From Fimbriiglobus ruber (GTDB lineage Bacteria > Planctomycetota > Planctomycetia > Gemmatales > Gemmataceae), in NCBI RefSeq assembly GCF_002197845.1, contig NZ_NIDE01000004.1, positions 124,001 to 188,000 on the forward strand: a stretch of 64,000 nucleotides of DNA. Reading direction: 5' to 3'. Both the position numbers and the translations under genes were made by a program. The notes under the pieces were generated by a model. The model had not been told where the DNA came from, did not search any database, and was given only the letters and a program-made list of their open reading frames with translations. Below, in pieces: positions 51,770 through 60,754 of the stretch; within the stretch, counting starts at the first letter, position 1, and each line of letters opens with the position of its first letter.

Positions 51770-53551
51770 TCATCCCGTCGCGGATTCTCCCCCAACTTCA
51801 GTCGTTACTTCCTGTTCGATGGCCGCCAGGATAGTCGTCTGTATTGGCGAGTAGAGGTCTATCTCGGTCGGGGTAAACAAGCTGACGGCGACTCGCACCG
51901 GCTCTGCCCGGATCGACACGAGCAGGGCGTAGCGTGCTTCCTTCGACCAGTCGTTCCCTTTCGACTCCCGCCACCACCCGCTCACCGGGTATACAGCGAT
52001 CACGCCCGAGTTGGCGAGGTCGGCCGCCGTGCCGGTCCACCAGTCGCAGTGGATCGAGCCGCGGGTGCGGAGTTGCGGCCCCAACTCCCAACCGGAAGTG
52101 TCTCCCACTGCCTCGAACTCTTCCTCCTCGTGGCGGGCCGCCTGACTCACCCGCTTGCGAAAGTCGTCCAGGGTTTCTTGCGGACGTTTCACCTCGAACC
52201 GGAGACCATGTGACTGGTAGCGGTGTCGGTGCTTGACGAACCCCTCGCGCCGGCCAGGTTTCGGCTCGATGAAGTAGGACAGGGTGACACGCATCGTCAC
52301 CTTCGTCTCGCCGAGTTCGAGGAGTTGGTCCTTCGGCCAGGGGAGGTTGTGCAGTCCCATCTCCTTGGTCTTGATATCGCTCCCCTCTTTTGTGAATGGC
52401 TGAATCGCCTGCTCGATAACCATCGTCAACGAATCGCGTGCCGAGTCCCGGGCGCGAGCGAGACTCGGCACCCCGTAGCCGTACCGCCGCAGGCGGTTGA
52501 TGTGATCGGTCTTCTTGTCACCGAACGCGGCTCGCATCCGGTCAGTCCACTCGGCGGAGTGGACGAGCAGACCGCGGATGGTTTCCGGCCACAGCTTCGG
52601 GTAAACCGCCTGTAATGCGGCCGCAATTCCCGCCGCCTGGGCGGTGGCCGCACTCGTGTCGCGGAAGTCTGCCAGTACCCGGCCCGTAGTGGCGTGCGCC
52701 GTCGTCAGCATCGTCATGTCATCGGGGTCCATCACCCACCGCTTATCTGTGTGGGCGATTTGATTTCCACCCTCCAGGACAAAGTCGGGTTTGTACGGCC
52801 AGGGCTTGTCCCAGGTGAGCGAAGTCGTGCTCGAAGGGCTCAGGTCACCGGCCGGAGCGATGGGAGCGTAACCGGGGAACCTGTCATGGTCGTAGGTCAC
52901 GCGGTCGGTGCAAGCTCCGACGGTAATCGCGTTCCACGCCTGGCCCGGGTCTTGAACGGGGTCCGTGTCGTTCGACTCCGGATACCGGTGCCGCTCGTTC
53001 GGGTCGGTGTTGCCAGCCGAGAGGAAGAACAAGCGCGGGTTCTGATCGGCGAACCCGCCGCAGATTTGGTCCACCACACCCGACCACGACGACGGCCTCC
53101 CACGATCTCGACCATCAGTCGTGACGGCCATGCAGAAGGATCGGACGCGGTCCGGCGCAGCGATCTCTACTCGGCTGATGGCTTGCGAGGTAATCGCCCC
53201 GTACAGTCGGCGTTCGTTCTCGTATGGCTTCGGGGGTAAGATACGGACGGATTCCAGGCGATGGGTCAGCGCGTGCAGTTCGGTCCCCGCCAGCAAGTCG
53301 GCGAGGTGCCGGCCGTAAAGCACGACACCGGCCATCTCCGACCCATGCGAGTGTTTGCGAGCCGCTGGCAAGTCGGGCGCATCCGCCAGCGGCCAATTCG
53401 GGTCGTAACGATGGCAATCCGCGGAGTCCAAAGCGGACGCGAGGAGTGGGTTGAGGACAACACCACCATCAAGGACGCACACGTACGGAGCATCCGCGGC
53501 GGGCGGCGTCAAGCGGGCACGCAACGCGTCTATAAAATTCCGCTTGCTCAC
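51770..53551 (-). CDS. ietS: IetS-like subtilisin protease, C-terminal part (frameshifted)
   Basis: The catalytic part of an S8-family serine peptidase of the IetAS defence-type pair. The catalytic triad is visible as Asp in VCVLDGGV, His in HSHGSEMAG and Ser in DTSAATAQAAGIAAAL. The long C-terminal region (about 380-593) is the extension typical of these proteases. The GTG at 53551 is not a true start: homology runs into it from the upstream open frame (53469-54323), and the two are joined by a one-base shift at the A4 run 53534-53537 (T4 on the coding strand). Read together they give a single protein of about 850 residues. Confidence 0.88.
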   Translation of the reverse strand: MSKRNFIDALRARLTPPAADAPYVCVLDGGVVLNPLLASALDSADCHRYDPNWPLADAPDLPAARKHSHGSEMAGVVLYGRHLADLLAGTELHALTHRLESVRILPPKPYENERRLYGAITSQAISRVEIAAPDRVRSFCMAVTTDGRDRGRPSSWSGVVDQICGGFADQNPRLFFLSAGNTDPNERHRYPESNDTDPVQDPGQAWNAITVGACTDRVTYDHDRFPGYAPIAPAGDLSPSSTTSLTWDKPWPYKPDFVLEGGNQIAHTDKRWVMDPDDMTMLTTAHATTGRVLADFRDTSAATAQAAGIAAALQAVYPKLWPETIRGLLVHSAEWTDRMRAAFGDKKTDHINRLRRYGYGVPSLARARDSARDSLTMVIEQAIQPFTKEGSDIKTKEMGLHNLPWPKDQLLELGETKVTMRVTLSYFIEPKPGRREGFVKHRHRYQSHGLRFEVKRPQETLDDFRKRVSQAARHEEEEFEAVGDTSGWELGPQLRTRGSIHCDWWTGTAADLANSGVIAVYPVSGWWRESKGNDWSKEARYALLVSIRAEPVRVAVSLFTPTEIDLYSPIQTTILAAIEQEVTTEVGGESATG

Positions 53552-54323
53552 GAGGTTGCAGTTCCAGAAAAGCGGCCGGGTTCTCCTTCGCCAGCCGAAC
53601 TTCCCCGATCATATCGAGCAGGTCAGCTGACGACATCAAATGTTCGGCGGAGCCGAAAATAAGCCCGACCACCCGGTCGGGGAACTGAATCGTTTCACTG
53701 CCAACCGTCAGCCCGGTGGACTCAGCCAGTAGCCGGAACGACTCCCAGATACTTCTGTCACCCGCCACACGTACCCACACTTCCCACCAGATGTTCTTGT
53801 CCGCGGCCGGAAACTCCACCCCTTCGTCGGTCCAGAAGGACTGCAAGGTCGCAAGTCGAATCTGGCTGATTGTGTCGATCAAAGGTTGATGTTTCGGCTT
53901 CGCCGGTGTCTTCTCCGTCCCCTTGGTATTCTCGTTGAGGTACTCCTCGGCCCGCTTGAGAAAATGCGTCAGCGCCCCTTCGGGGATGTGGACAGTCGCA
54001 ACTTGAACGTCTCCATCCTGTTGAACGCAGGCGACCTCGATCCCCTTTCGCTTATCTTCCAGACTTTCCAACTTGAGCAGGAACCCCGGTTCGCTACGAA
54101 CTTCAATAGCGATCGGGGCTGATACTTCCTCGCCCGCCGCAATTCCCCGCGACTCCGCGTTCTCACCTCGAACTTTCTGAAGTTGCTCGCGGACGGACGT
54201 ACCGTGGGCAACCCGATCCCGCGGCGGCAACGGAAAGGCCGGACCTGGGCGGGGTCGCGCAGTGTACTTTTCCGTGTCGAAAAACCCCGTGACAATCAGG
54301 TGGGGCAGTCGGTCACTGCTCAT
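53469..54323 (-). CDS. ietS: IetS-like subtilisin protease, N-terminal part (frameshifted)
   Basis: A 284-aa open frame starting MSSDRLPHLIVTG. It matches the N-terminal region of IetS-type proteases: PHL...basic/aromatic start, an alpha/beta region (IAIEVRSEPGFLLKLESLED), and ADLLDMIGEVRLAKENPAAF then LELQPREQAEF just before the break. After EQAEF the frame drifts into YRRVACPLDAARRG and stops, while the continuation IDALRARLTPPAADAP is found in the other frame. It begins 11 bases after the ATPase gene, so ietA and ietS are one operon. The shift may be a mutation, an assembly error or programmed. Confidence 0.82.
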   Translation of the reverse strand: MSSDRLPHLIVTGFFDTEKYTARPRPGPAFPLPPRDRVAHGTSVREQLQKVRGENAESRGIAAGEEVSAPIAIEVRSEPGFLLKLESLEDKRKGIEVACVQQDGDVQVATVHIPEGALTHFLKRAEEYLNENTKGTEKTPAKPKHQPLIDTISQIRLATLQSFWTDEGVEFPAADKNIWWEVWVRVAGDRSIWESFRLLAESTGLTVGSETIQFPDRVVGLIFGSAEHLMSSADLLDMIGEVRLAKENPAAFLELQPREQAEFYRRVACPLDAARRGCSVRVRP

Positions 54324-54334
54324 CAGTACGCCTT

Positions 54335-55327
54335 TTACGTGGACGTATCCCGCCCGAGGATGGCGGTGCGTTCTCGCAGCATGGATAAGAGGTTGCCGGT
54401 GGTGATAGTGTCCTGCTCGCTGAGAACGGCGACTTTCGCAGCTTCCATGCATGCGCGCGTTACTTCCGCGTAGCTCAGACCCGCCGCCCCCGCTCTCACC
54501 TTGTCCCAATCGACACCCGACAGCCCAAACGAGTTCAGACGGTTTTTCGCCAATTGCTCGATCTGGTCCTCTTCCGGCAAGCCATACCGGATCACATCAT
54601 CGAACCGGCGGAACAGGGCCGGGTCCAGTGCCTCTTGGTGGTTCGTCGCGGCGAGAATCAAGCTGTCCGAGTCATCGGTCTCCAGGAACTGGAGGAATGA
54701 GTTCAGTACCCGTCGCATCTCGCCGACATCGTTCTTCCGGCCGCGATCCGAGCCGATTGCGTCGAACTCGTCGAAAAGGTAAACCCCACGGGTCGTTACC
54801 ATCGTGTCGAACACCAACCGGAGCTTGGCCGCCGTCTCGCCCATGAATTTGGTGATCAACCCATCGAGTCTGGCGGCGAGGAGCGGGAACTTTAGCTCTC
54901 CGGCAAGGGCCGCAGCCGTCATCGTCTTACCCGTCCCCGGCGGCCCGACAAGCAGCAACTTGCGGCGGGCCGAGAGGCCGTGGGCACGCAACTTGTCCTG
55001 CTGCCGGTACTCGACGATGACCCGATCGAGGGACGCTCGCGCCGATGTGCCCAGGACCATGTCGGCAAGCCGGGTTTTCGGGTAGGACGCCTGGATCAGA
55101 TCCGCGAGTTCGCCTGCCGGGCGAGCGATGGGAACCACTGGCCGGAGTGCGAGCGGCGCGGCCTGCCGCTTCGCCTGGTCGATCAGTTCGCGGATGTCTT
55201 GTGCCAAGCGACCCTGGCCGCGGCGGGCGGCGTGTGCAGCCACCTGCATCGACACGGTGAGGAACTGCTCCCCGTCCCCGTCGATGTAACTCTTTAGGAG
55301 GGCCTTGAGTTGCTCCGCGGTGGCCAT
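54335..55327 (-). CDS. ietA: AAA ATPase, IetA-like
   Basis: A 330-aa AAA ATPase. Walker A is GPPGTGKT (128-135), Walker B LFDEFD (184-189), sensor-1 ILAATNH and the arginine finger region FRRFDDVIRY are present. The N-terminal 70 residues are helical. It is paired with the S8 protease just downstream. ATPase-subtilase pairs of this type were first described as a plasmid stability system and later found to protect against phage (IetAS). This supports a defence role, with the ATPase probably regulating the protease. Confidence 0.9.
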   Translation of the reverse strand: MATAEQLKALLKSYIDGDGEQFLTVSMQVAAHAARRGQGRLAQDIRELIDQAKRQAAPLALRPVVPIARPAGELADLIQASYPKTRLADMVLGTSARASLDRVIVEYRQQDKLRAHGLSARRKLLLVGPPGTGKTMTAAALAGELKFPLLAARLDGLITKFMGETAAKLRLVFDTMVTTRGVYLFDEFDAIGSDRGRKNDVGEMRRVLNSFLQFLETDDSDSLILAATNHQEALDPALFRRFDDVIRYGLPEEDQIEQLAKNRLNSFGLSGVDWDKVRAGAAGLSYAEVTRACMEAAKVAVLSEQDTITTGNLLSMLRERTAILGRDTST

Positions 55328-55566
55328 ATATTCGTCGAGTGCTGTGTATTTCGGTCCTCAGACCCACACTCCCAGCGAACCTCTGAACTTCTTCACCTAT
55401 CGTAGCTTACGCCCGCTTCGGAAGCCAGGATCGTCGGTCCAAGGAATGCCGGTCGGGGTCCGTTTACCCGATCACTACGTTTCTGAGAAGCCGGATCAAT
55501 GGACCAGCTGAGTTCGCCGCCCGTGACTCGAACTTTTACCCCCTCACCCCTTCGCACTCGTCTGTT

Positions 55567-57087
55567 ATGAGTAGTCTGCATCTCTGCCGGACAGAGTATA
55601 ATCACCGGCACCTCGCACGCCTTCCTCTACCCCCCACGTGGCCCGTGCAGACCCCGCAGCCGCTGCAAGACTATCAGTCCTACAAGAACCTGCCGCAACT
55701 CGCCGGCCTCTGTACGGTCGAGGAGGCGGCCGCCCCGGGGTTGTCGGTCGAGGAGTGCGTCCGGCGGCTCAAGCGCTTCCACTACGCCTTTAAGCGACTG
55801 CACCAGATCCTGACCGCCCGAATCACCGCCGAGCCGATTTACGAACTAAAGACCGGCTTCTCCCATCACGCGTACCTTTGCGCCGAGCACGTCGCCGCGC
55901 TGCGGACGCGGATCGGCGAGATGCGCGAGCCGCCGCTGGGTTTGGAAGACACGCCGCACCCCGCGCTGGGAACGTTCTTCGACGAGATCCTCGCCTGCCC
56001 GACGACGGAGGAGCTGATCGAGGGCGCTTACCAAAAGGCGGTGGACCAGCTCTGGCACGCGATGCGGTACTACAACGACGCGACTCACCCGTTGACGGAC
56101 GCACCGAGCCGCCGGGTGCTGCGGTTCGCGCTGCTCGAAGTCGACGACATGGCGAACTGGGGCGCGCGGGTGGAGAGCAGCCTGGTGGGGACGGACCCGG
56201 CGGGGGAAAAGCGGGCGGACGAGTGGACGCACTACCTCGGCACGCTGCTCGCCGCCGCGGGCGGGCTCGACGGAACCGGCTCCACGTCCGACCAGCCCGT
56301 CGAACGGCGTTACTCGAAAGCACCCTACGTCTACTACCCGATCCCGAAGCGCGACGAGCGGTTTCAAGACCTGTGGAACCAGGGCGTGAACGCCGAATCG
56401 TTCCTGTACAACCCCGAGTACCCGGCCCGGGCGAAGGTGCTCATGATGTTGTTCAAGCGGCTCCGCGAGGTGGACGTACCCGAGATGATGGCGAGCATCA
56501 TCGCCCAGACGCCGGGCAAGCCGTGGGGGTATTACCGGGACATGAGCCGCCAGGTGTGGGACGAGGCCCGGCACGCGATGATGGGCGAAGTCGGGTTCGT
56601 GGCCCTCGGCGTCGACTGGACGAAAGTCCGGCTCACGTACAACTGGTCGTACCGACTCAACACCGAATGCACGCCGATGGAGCGGCACGGCGTCCTGTAT
56701 TTCATCGAACAGGGGCTGATGCCGAAGACCGGGAAGCGGTACGAGTACGAGGTGGCCGCCGCGTCCGGCCTGCCGCTGGCCGCGACGATTCAGGACTTCG
56801 ACTGGGCGGACGAGGTGCTGCACAGCCAGATCGGCCGGGCGTGGTACGTGCCCGAGTTCCCGTCGCTGCAGAAGGCGCTGGAGTTCGGCGATCAGGCGTG
56901 GTCGAAGGTGCTGAGTAACTGGACGACGGTCAAGGAAAAGGGGCTGACGAACCACGACAACTGGTGGCCGGCGGTCTACGCACAGGCGTGCGCGGCCGCC
57001 GCCGTCCCGCCCGACCCGGCGATTCTCGGGTTCAACGAAACCTACGAGGGCAAGCGCGCCGATCTCCAACGAGTGGCGGCGGAGTGA
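55567..57087 (+). CDS. Ferritin-like domain protein
   Basis: A 506-aa protein made mainly of helices. An ExxH-type pair is visible in WDEARHAMMGEVGF (about residue 335), and an earlier histidine-rich stretch YNHRHLARLP is at the N-terminus. Also notable are LWHAMRYYNDATHPL, VDVPEMMASIIAQTPGKP and WADEVLHSQIGRAWYVPEFP, which carries a second possible metal-ligand pair. The whole resembles a large ferritin-like/DUF455-type diiron protein. The reaction is unknown. It is divergent from ietA, about 240 bases away. Confidence 0.75.
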   Translation: MSSLHLCRTEYNHRHLARLPLPPTWPVQTPQPLQDYQSYKNLPQLAGLCTVEEAAAPGLSVEECVRRLKRFHYAFKRLHQILTARITAEPIYELKTGFSHHAYLCAEHVAALRTRIGEMREPPLGLEDTPHPALGTFFDEILACPTTEELIEGAYQKAVDQLWHAMRYYNDATHPLTDAPSRRVLRFALLEVDDMANWGARVESSLVGTDPAGEKRADEWTHYLGTLLAAAGGLDGTGSTSDQPVERRYSKAPYVYYPIPKRDERFQDLWNQGVNAESFLYNPEYPARAKVLMMLFKRLREVDVPEMMASIIAQTPGKPWGYYRDMSRQVWDEARHAMMGEVGFVALGVDWTKVRLTYNWSYRLNTECTPMERHGVLYFIEQGLMPKTGKRYEYEVAAASGLPLAATIQDFDWADEVLHSQIGRAWYVPEFPSLQKALEFGDQAWSKVLSNWTTVKEKGLTNHDNWWPAVYAQACAAAAVPPDPAILGFNETYEGKRADLQRVAAE

Positions 57088-57132
57088 GTTCCGATTGACC
57101 TCGTCGTTTGAATCACTGACTCTGGGTTTGAA

Positions 57133-57360
57133 ATGAGCCCTTCCGCCGACACGATCACGCCCGGCCGCTACCGCCACTTCAAGGGCGGCGAGTACGAGGT
57201 CATCGGCACCGCCCGACACAGCGAGACACAGGAGTGGTACGTGGTCTACCGCCCGCTCTACGGCGAAGGCGGGTTGTGGGTCCGACCCCTGGCGATGTTT
57301 ACCGAGATTGTCGTTCGCGAGGGGAAAGAAATCCCTCGCTTTACGAAGGTCGACACCTGA
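57133..57360 (+). CDS. DUF1653 family protein
   Basis: A 75-aa protein with the complete DUF1653 pattern: PGRYRHFKGGEYEVIGTARH, then EWYVVYRPLYG, LWVRPLAMFTEIV and IPRFTKV. The family is small, cytoplasmic and without known function. It is 45 bases downstream of the ferritin-like gene and may be cotranscribed. Confidence 0.92.
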   Translation: MSPSADTITPGRYRHFKGGEYEVIGTARHSETQEWYVVYRPLYGEGGLWVRPLAMFTEIVVREGKEIPRFTKVDT

Positions 57361-57621
57361 TCGCATAGCATTCCGTTTCAAACACCTCCAAGCCGCTGAC
57401 TCGGCCAACAACGCGACGATGCGCCAATTTGTGAAGACGGTCTCGATGCCAACCGCCGCGGTTTCGGGTTTTGTCTTGCTCCGGGCGTCGTTCGCAGCTA
57501 TTCTTGAGTAAATACAGCGACCCTAACGGGTCAAAAGATTGATTCTGCCGACTGCCTCGCTTCCGCACTCACGCCGGGCTACCCGCCCCGGCGCCCGCCA
57601 CCTTTGTCAAGGGTATTCGCC
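57361..57621. other. Intergenic region, no gene seen
   Basis: About 260 bases between the DUF1653 gene and the third DUF1501 gene. Weak dyads (GACCC-TAAC-GGGTC near 57522-57535) are present. I see no open frame worth calling. Confidence 0.4.
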
Positions 57622-58983
57622 ATGCTCTCGATCCCAGGCGCCCCAACTCGCTTCTGTGACGGTATTTCCCGCCGGTCCGCTCTCAAAATCGGCGGCTTCG
57701 CGTTCGGTGCCACCACGCTGACCCTGGCCGACGTTTATCGGGCCGAGGCCGCCGCGAAGGCGCAAAACCCGTCGTATTCCCCGACCCAGCAGAAAGCCGT
57801 CATCAACGTGTTCCTCGGGGGCGGCCCGCCGCACCAGGACATGTGGGATCTCAAGATGGACGCCCCGGCCGAGATCCGGGGCGAGTTCAAGCCGATCAAG
57901 ACGACCGTGCCCGGCATCGAAATTTGTGAAGAGTTCCCCCGCATCGCCAAGATGATGGACAAGTTCTCCATCATCCGCTCGATCGTCGGCGCGAGCGGCG
58001 GGCACGACGGTTACCAGTGCACGACCGGCTTCCGCCACGAGAGCCTGGCCGCGATGGGCGGGCGGCCGAGCATCGGGTCGGTGCTGGCGCGGGTGGCCGG
58101 GCCGGTCGACCCGTCGGTGCCGCCGTTCGTCGGGCTGGCCGAGAAAACGCAGCATGCGCCGTGGAGCGACGCCGGGCAATCGGGCTTCCTGGGCACGGGG
58201 TACGGGGCGTTCAAGCCGAGTGGCCCAGACATGGCGAACATGCGGCTCAGCAGCGTCAACCAGTCCCAGCTCGCGGACCGGAAGAAACTCCTCCGCGGGT
58301 TCGACGACCTCCGCAAAGAACTCGACGCGAACGGCACGCTGAGCGGCATGGACGCGCACGCCGAGCGGGCGATGAACGTCCTGATGTCCAGCAAGCTGAT
58401 GGACGCCCTCGACCTGGCGAAAGAAGACCCGAAAATCCGCGACCGCTACGGCGACGGCAAGCCGTACAAGTTCCAGTACGACGGCGCGCCGACCGCGAAC
58501 GAACAATTCCTGATGGCCCGCCGGCTGGTCGAAGCCGGAGCCCGCTGTGTGACCCTGAGCTTCGGCCGGTGGGACAGCCACGGGAAAAACTTCGACCTGG
58601 TCCGCGACCACGGCGCCAAGCTCGACCAGGCCCTATCGGCCCTGGTGTGGGATCTCGAACGGCTCGACATGCTGAACGACGTAACGGTGATCGCCTGGGG
58701 CGAGTTCGGCCGGACGCCGAAGATCAACAAGGAAGCCGGCCGCGACCACTGGCCCCAGGTGAGCTGCGCGCTGCTCGCGGGCGGAGCCGTCCGCGGCGGT
58801 CAGGTGGTCGGCAGCACGAACCGCCTCGGTGAGTTTGCGAAGGACCGGCCGGTCACGTTCGGCGACGTGTTCGCGACGCTGTACCACAGCCTCGGCCTGA
58901 ATCCCGAAACCACAGCCGTAGTGGACCCGACCGGCCGTCCGCAACACGTGACCGATGGCAAGGTAATTTCGGAATTGGTGTGA
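57622..58983 (+). CDS. DUF1501 family exported protein
   Basis: A 453-aa protein with a Tat signal (GISRRSALKIGGFAFGATT). Landmarks are VINVFLGGGPPHQDMWDLKM near residue 60, FLMARRLVEAGARCVTLSFG, WDSHGKNFDLV, VIAWGEFGRTPKINKEAGRD, HWPQVSCALLAGGAVRGGQV and DVFATLYHSLGLNPET. It is the third DUF1501 protein in the window and the only one without an adjacent DUF1549/DUF1553 gene. The ATG at 57622 opens the signal region. A strong hairpin follows its stop. Confidence 0.92.
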   Translation: MLSIPGAPTRFCDGISRRSALKIGGFAFGATTLTLADVYRAEAAAKAQNPSYSPTQQKAVINVFLGGGPPHQDMWDLKMDAPAEIRGEFKPIKTTVPGIEICEEFPRIAKMMDKFSIIRSIVGASGGHDGYQCTTGFRHESLAAMGGRPSIGSVLARVAGPVDPSVPPFVGLAEKTQHAPWSDAGQSGFLGTGYGAFKPSGPDMANMRLSSVNQSQLADRKKLLRGFDDLRKELDANGTLSGMDAHAERAMNVLMSSKLMDALDLAKEDPKIRDRYGDGKPYKFQYDGAPTANEQFLMARRLVEAGARCVTLSFGRWDSHGKNFDLVRDHGAKLDQALSALVWDLERLDMLNDVTVIAWGEFGRTPKINKEAGRDHWPQVSCALLAGGAVRGGQVVGSTNRLGEFAKDRPVTFGDVFATLYHSLGLNPETTAVVDPTGRPQHVTDGKVISELV

Positions 58984-58999
58984 GATCTTGAAAGAGACA

Positions 59000-59039
59000 A
59001 CGACGCCGGGGCGGTCCTTGTGGACCGCCCCGGCGTCGT
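59000..59039 (+). terminator. 18-bp perfect hairpin after the DUF1501 gene
   Basis: Arms 59000-59017 and 59022-59039 pair exactly around a TTGT loop, 17 bases after the stop at 58983. Two T residues follow. It is a strong stem and should end the transcript. Confidence 0.7.
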
Positions 59040-59170
59040 TTCGATGGGGAATTAGACGAAGTCTTCGGCCGCCACTTCTCTACAGTCAGACATCGCTTTT
59101 GCTGACCCTCGGTCACCTCTCGAAATCACGCCAGTACTGCGCGGCCCATTGACACCTGAGGCACACAAAC

Positions 59171-59389
59171 TCAGGCAGTTGCGGTCCGGCGGCCGGCGAA
59201 TACCAAAGCGATACCGGCGACGGTCGCCACGATTCCAACGATCGGGTTGAACACGAGCGTGTGGGGTTTTTGATAGTCAATGGTTAGGAAACTCGTGTCG
59301 ACTGCTCGCTCGGTGGTCATAAAAGTGATGCTGGGCACGGCCAAGGCGAGGACGCCAAGGACGATGAGCAGGATGCCTAAGATTCGCAT
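59171..59389 (-). CDS. DUF3185-like small membrane protein
   Basis: A 72-aa protein with two hydrophobic segments: MRILGILLIVLGVLALAVPS at the N-terminus and VGIVATVAGIALVFAG at the C-terminus, linked by a polar loop (TTERAVDTSFLTIDYQKPHT). This is the pattern of the DUF3185 family of small inner-membrane proteins. Function unknown. No operon partner is evident. Confidence 0.8.
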   Translation of the reverse strand: MRILGILLIVLGVLALAVPSITFMTTERAVDTSFLTIDYQKPHTLVFNPIVGIVATVAGIALVFAGRRTATA

Positions 59390-59722
59390 GGGATTCCCTA
59401 CGCAAATGGGTGACGAGGCTTATTTCCGGGTCCGCTGGCCCTGCCAGGTCAATGGCTCCGGCTTCTTCCAATTTTCGATGCAAACCAGGTGCCGTTCAGC
59501 AAGTGAATATCTCGCCGTGGCTGTTTGGTGTACGAATAGACCTCGGCCTGTGACCGGCTGCGGTTCTGTGGCTACAGTCAATAGCTGCCAACGTCGCCGT
59601 GCTCAGGGGCGTATGTGGGATAGACGCTTTTGCACGACATCTCGGTACGATCGAGATCGCGTGAGCCAGTGTCAAATTCGCGAAACGCTCCGCAAAGGAT
59701 CGACCCGGGGTGGGGATTACCC

Positions 59723-60736
59723 ATGATGCCGCACGGACTCGCCTGCCTGTTTATTGGCTGCGGACTTGTCGGAGCCGCTCCGGTCCCCGAATCTTTGATT
59801 CCGCTAGTCCGCGAGCGGCTTAGTTGGAAGGTGGAAGGGACGATTATAAAGAGCAAGCTCGCGTTCAGCCCGGACGCCAAGGTGCTGGCCACCATCGTGA
59901 ACGATGATGTCAGACTACGGGAGGTCAGAACTGGTATGATCCTGTTTGATTTGAGAGGGTCGTTGACGGACCCGAATGATATCGCGTTCAGCCCGGACGG
60001 CCAGACGTTGGCCGTGGGAGGGAATGACGAAATTCAGTTGTGGAATACCCGAACCGGTCAACTCCGGAGTTCACTGAAAGAAGATGATCTCGGAAAGATT
60101 TGGCAGATGATCTACACACCAGACGGAAAAACACTCGTCTTCGCCGCCGACGGTCTCGTGCGAGTTTGGAATCCTGCCAGCGACAAACAATCGACCTCTC
60201 TATATGAAAAGCCTCGAAATATTCCTCGCCTGGCCATGCCTTCGGACGGTCACACGTTGGCGATCAGCACGGAGGAAAGTCATGACGATCGCGATTTTGT
60301 TAAAATTGAAATTTGGGACTTGAAGAAGCGGATGATAACAGCAACCTGGAATGACGATGACGCGGAACGCCATCCCTTTGTTTTTTTTCAACCGGACGGC
60401 AAGGTTCTTTTATCGGTTACTTGGTTCAGTCCAACATCCGGCATTCGACGGTGGGATGTAAGAACCCGAAAGGCGATCGGGGTACCTGTTAAATTCCACG
60501 CTAACGGGTTGCCGACTGCGATCGCTCCTGACGGCAAATCCTTCGTGTTGGAAGATCGTGACACCGACAACTTGAGCCTCCGCGATGTGGTCACGGGCAA
60601 CTTGATCGCCGAACTTCCAGGCCACGAGATTTTCATACAATCGGTGGCATTCAGCAAGGACGGGAGAACGCTGGCGACGAGCGATGGTGATGGCGTGACA
60701 AAGATTTGGGCGGTCCGGCAGCCCCTCACGAAATAA
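59723..60736 (+). CDS. Secreted WD40-repeat protein
   Basis: A 337-aa protein with a signal peptide (MMPHGLACLFIGCGLVGAAP). WD40-type blades are regular: LAFSPDAKVLATI, IAFSPDGQTLAVG, IQLWNTRTGQ, MIYTPDGKTLVFA, VRVWNPASDK, IRRWDVRTRK and VAFSKDGRTLATSDGDG. It is probably a beta-propeller interaction platform outside the membrane. Codon usage is less GC-rich than in its neighbours, and it is convergent with the glycosyltransferase gene. Confidence 0.9.
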   Translation: MMPHGLACLFIGCGLVGAAPVPESLIPLVRERLSWKVEGTIIKSKLAFSPDAKVLATIVNDDVRLREVRTGMILFDLRGSLTDPNDIAFSPDGQTLAVGGNDEIQLWNTRTGQLRSSLKEDDLGKIWQMIYTPDGKTLVFAADGLVRVWNPASDKQSTSLYEKPRNIPRLAMPSDGHTLAISTEESHDDRDFVKIEIWDLKKRMITATWNDDDAERHPFVFFQPDGKVLLSVTWFSPTSGIRRWDVRTRKAIGVPVKFHANGLPTAIAPDGKSFVLEDRDTDNLSLRDVVTGNLIAELPGHEIFIQSVAFSKDGRTLATSDGDGVTKIWAVRQPLTK

Positions 60737-60754
60737 GAATCATCTGGTCGGAAC

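Noticed and set aside
53261-53662. Plus-strand open frame over the ietS frameshift
   Set aside because: Antisense to both protease halves and without motifs.
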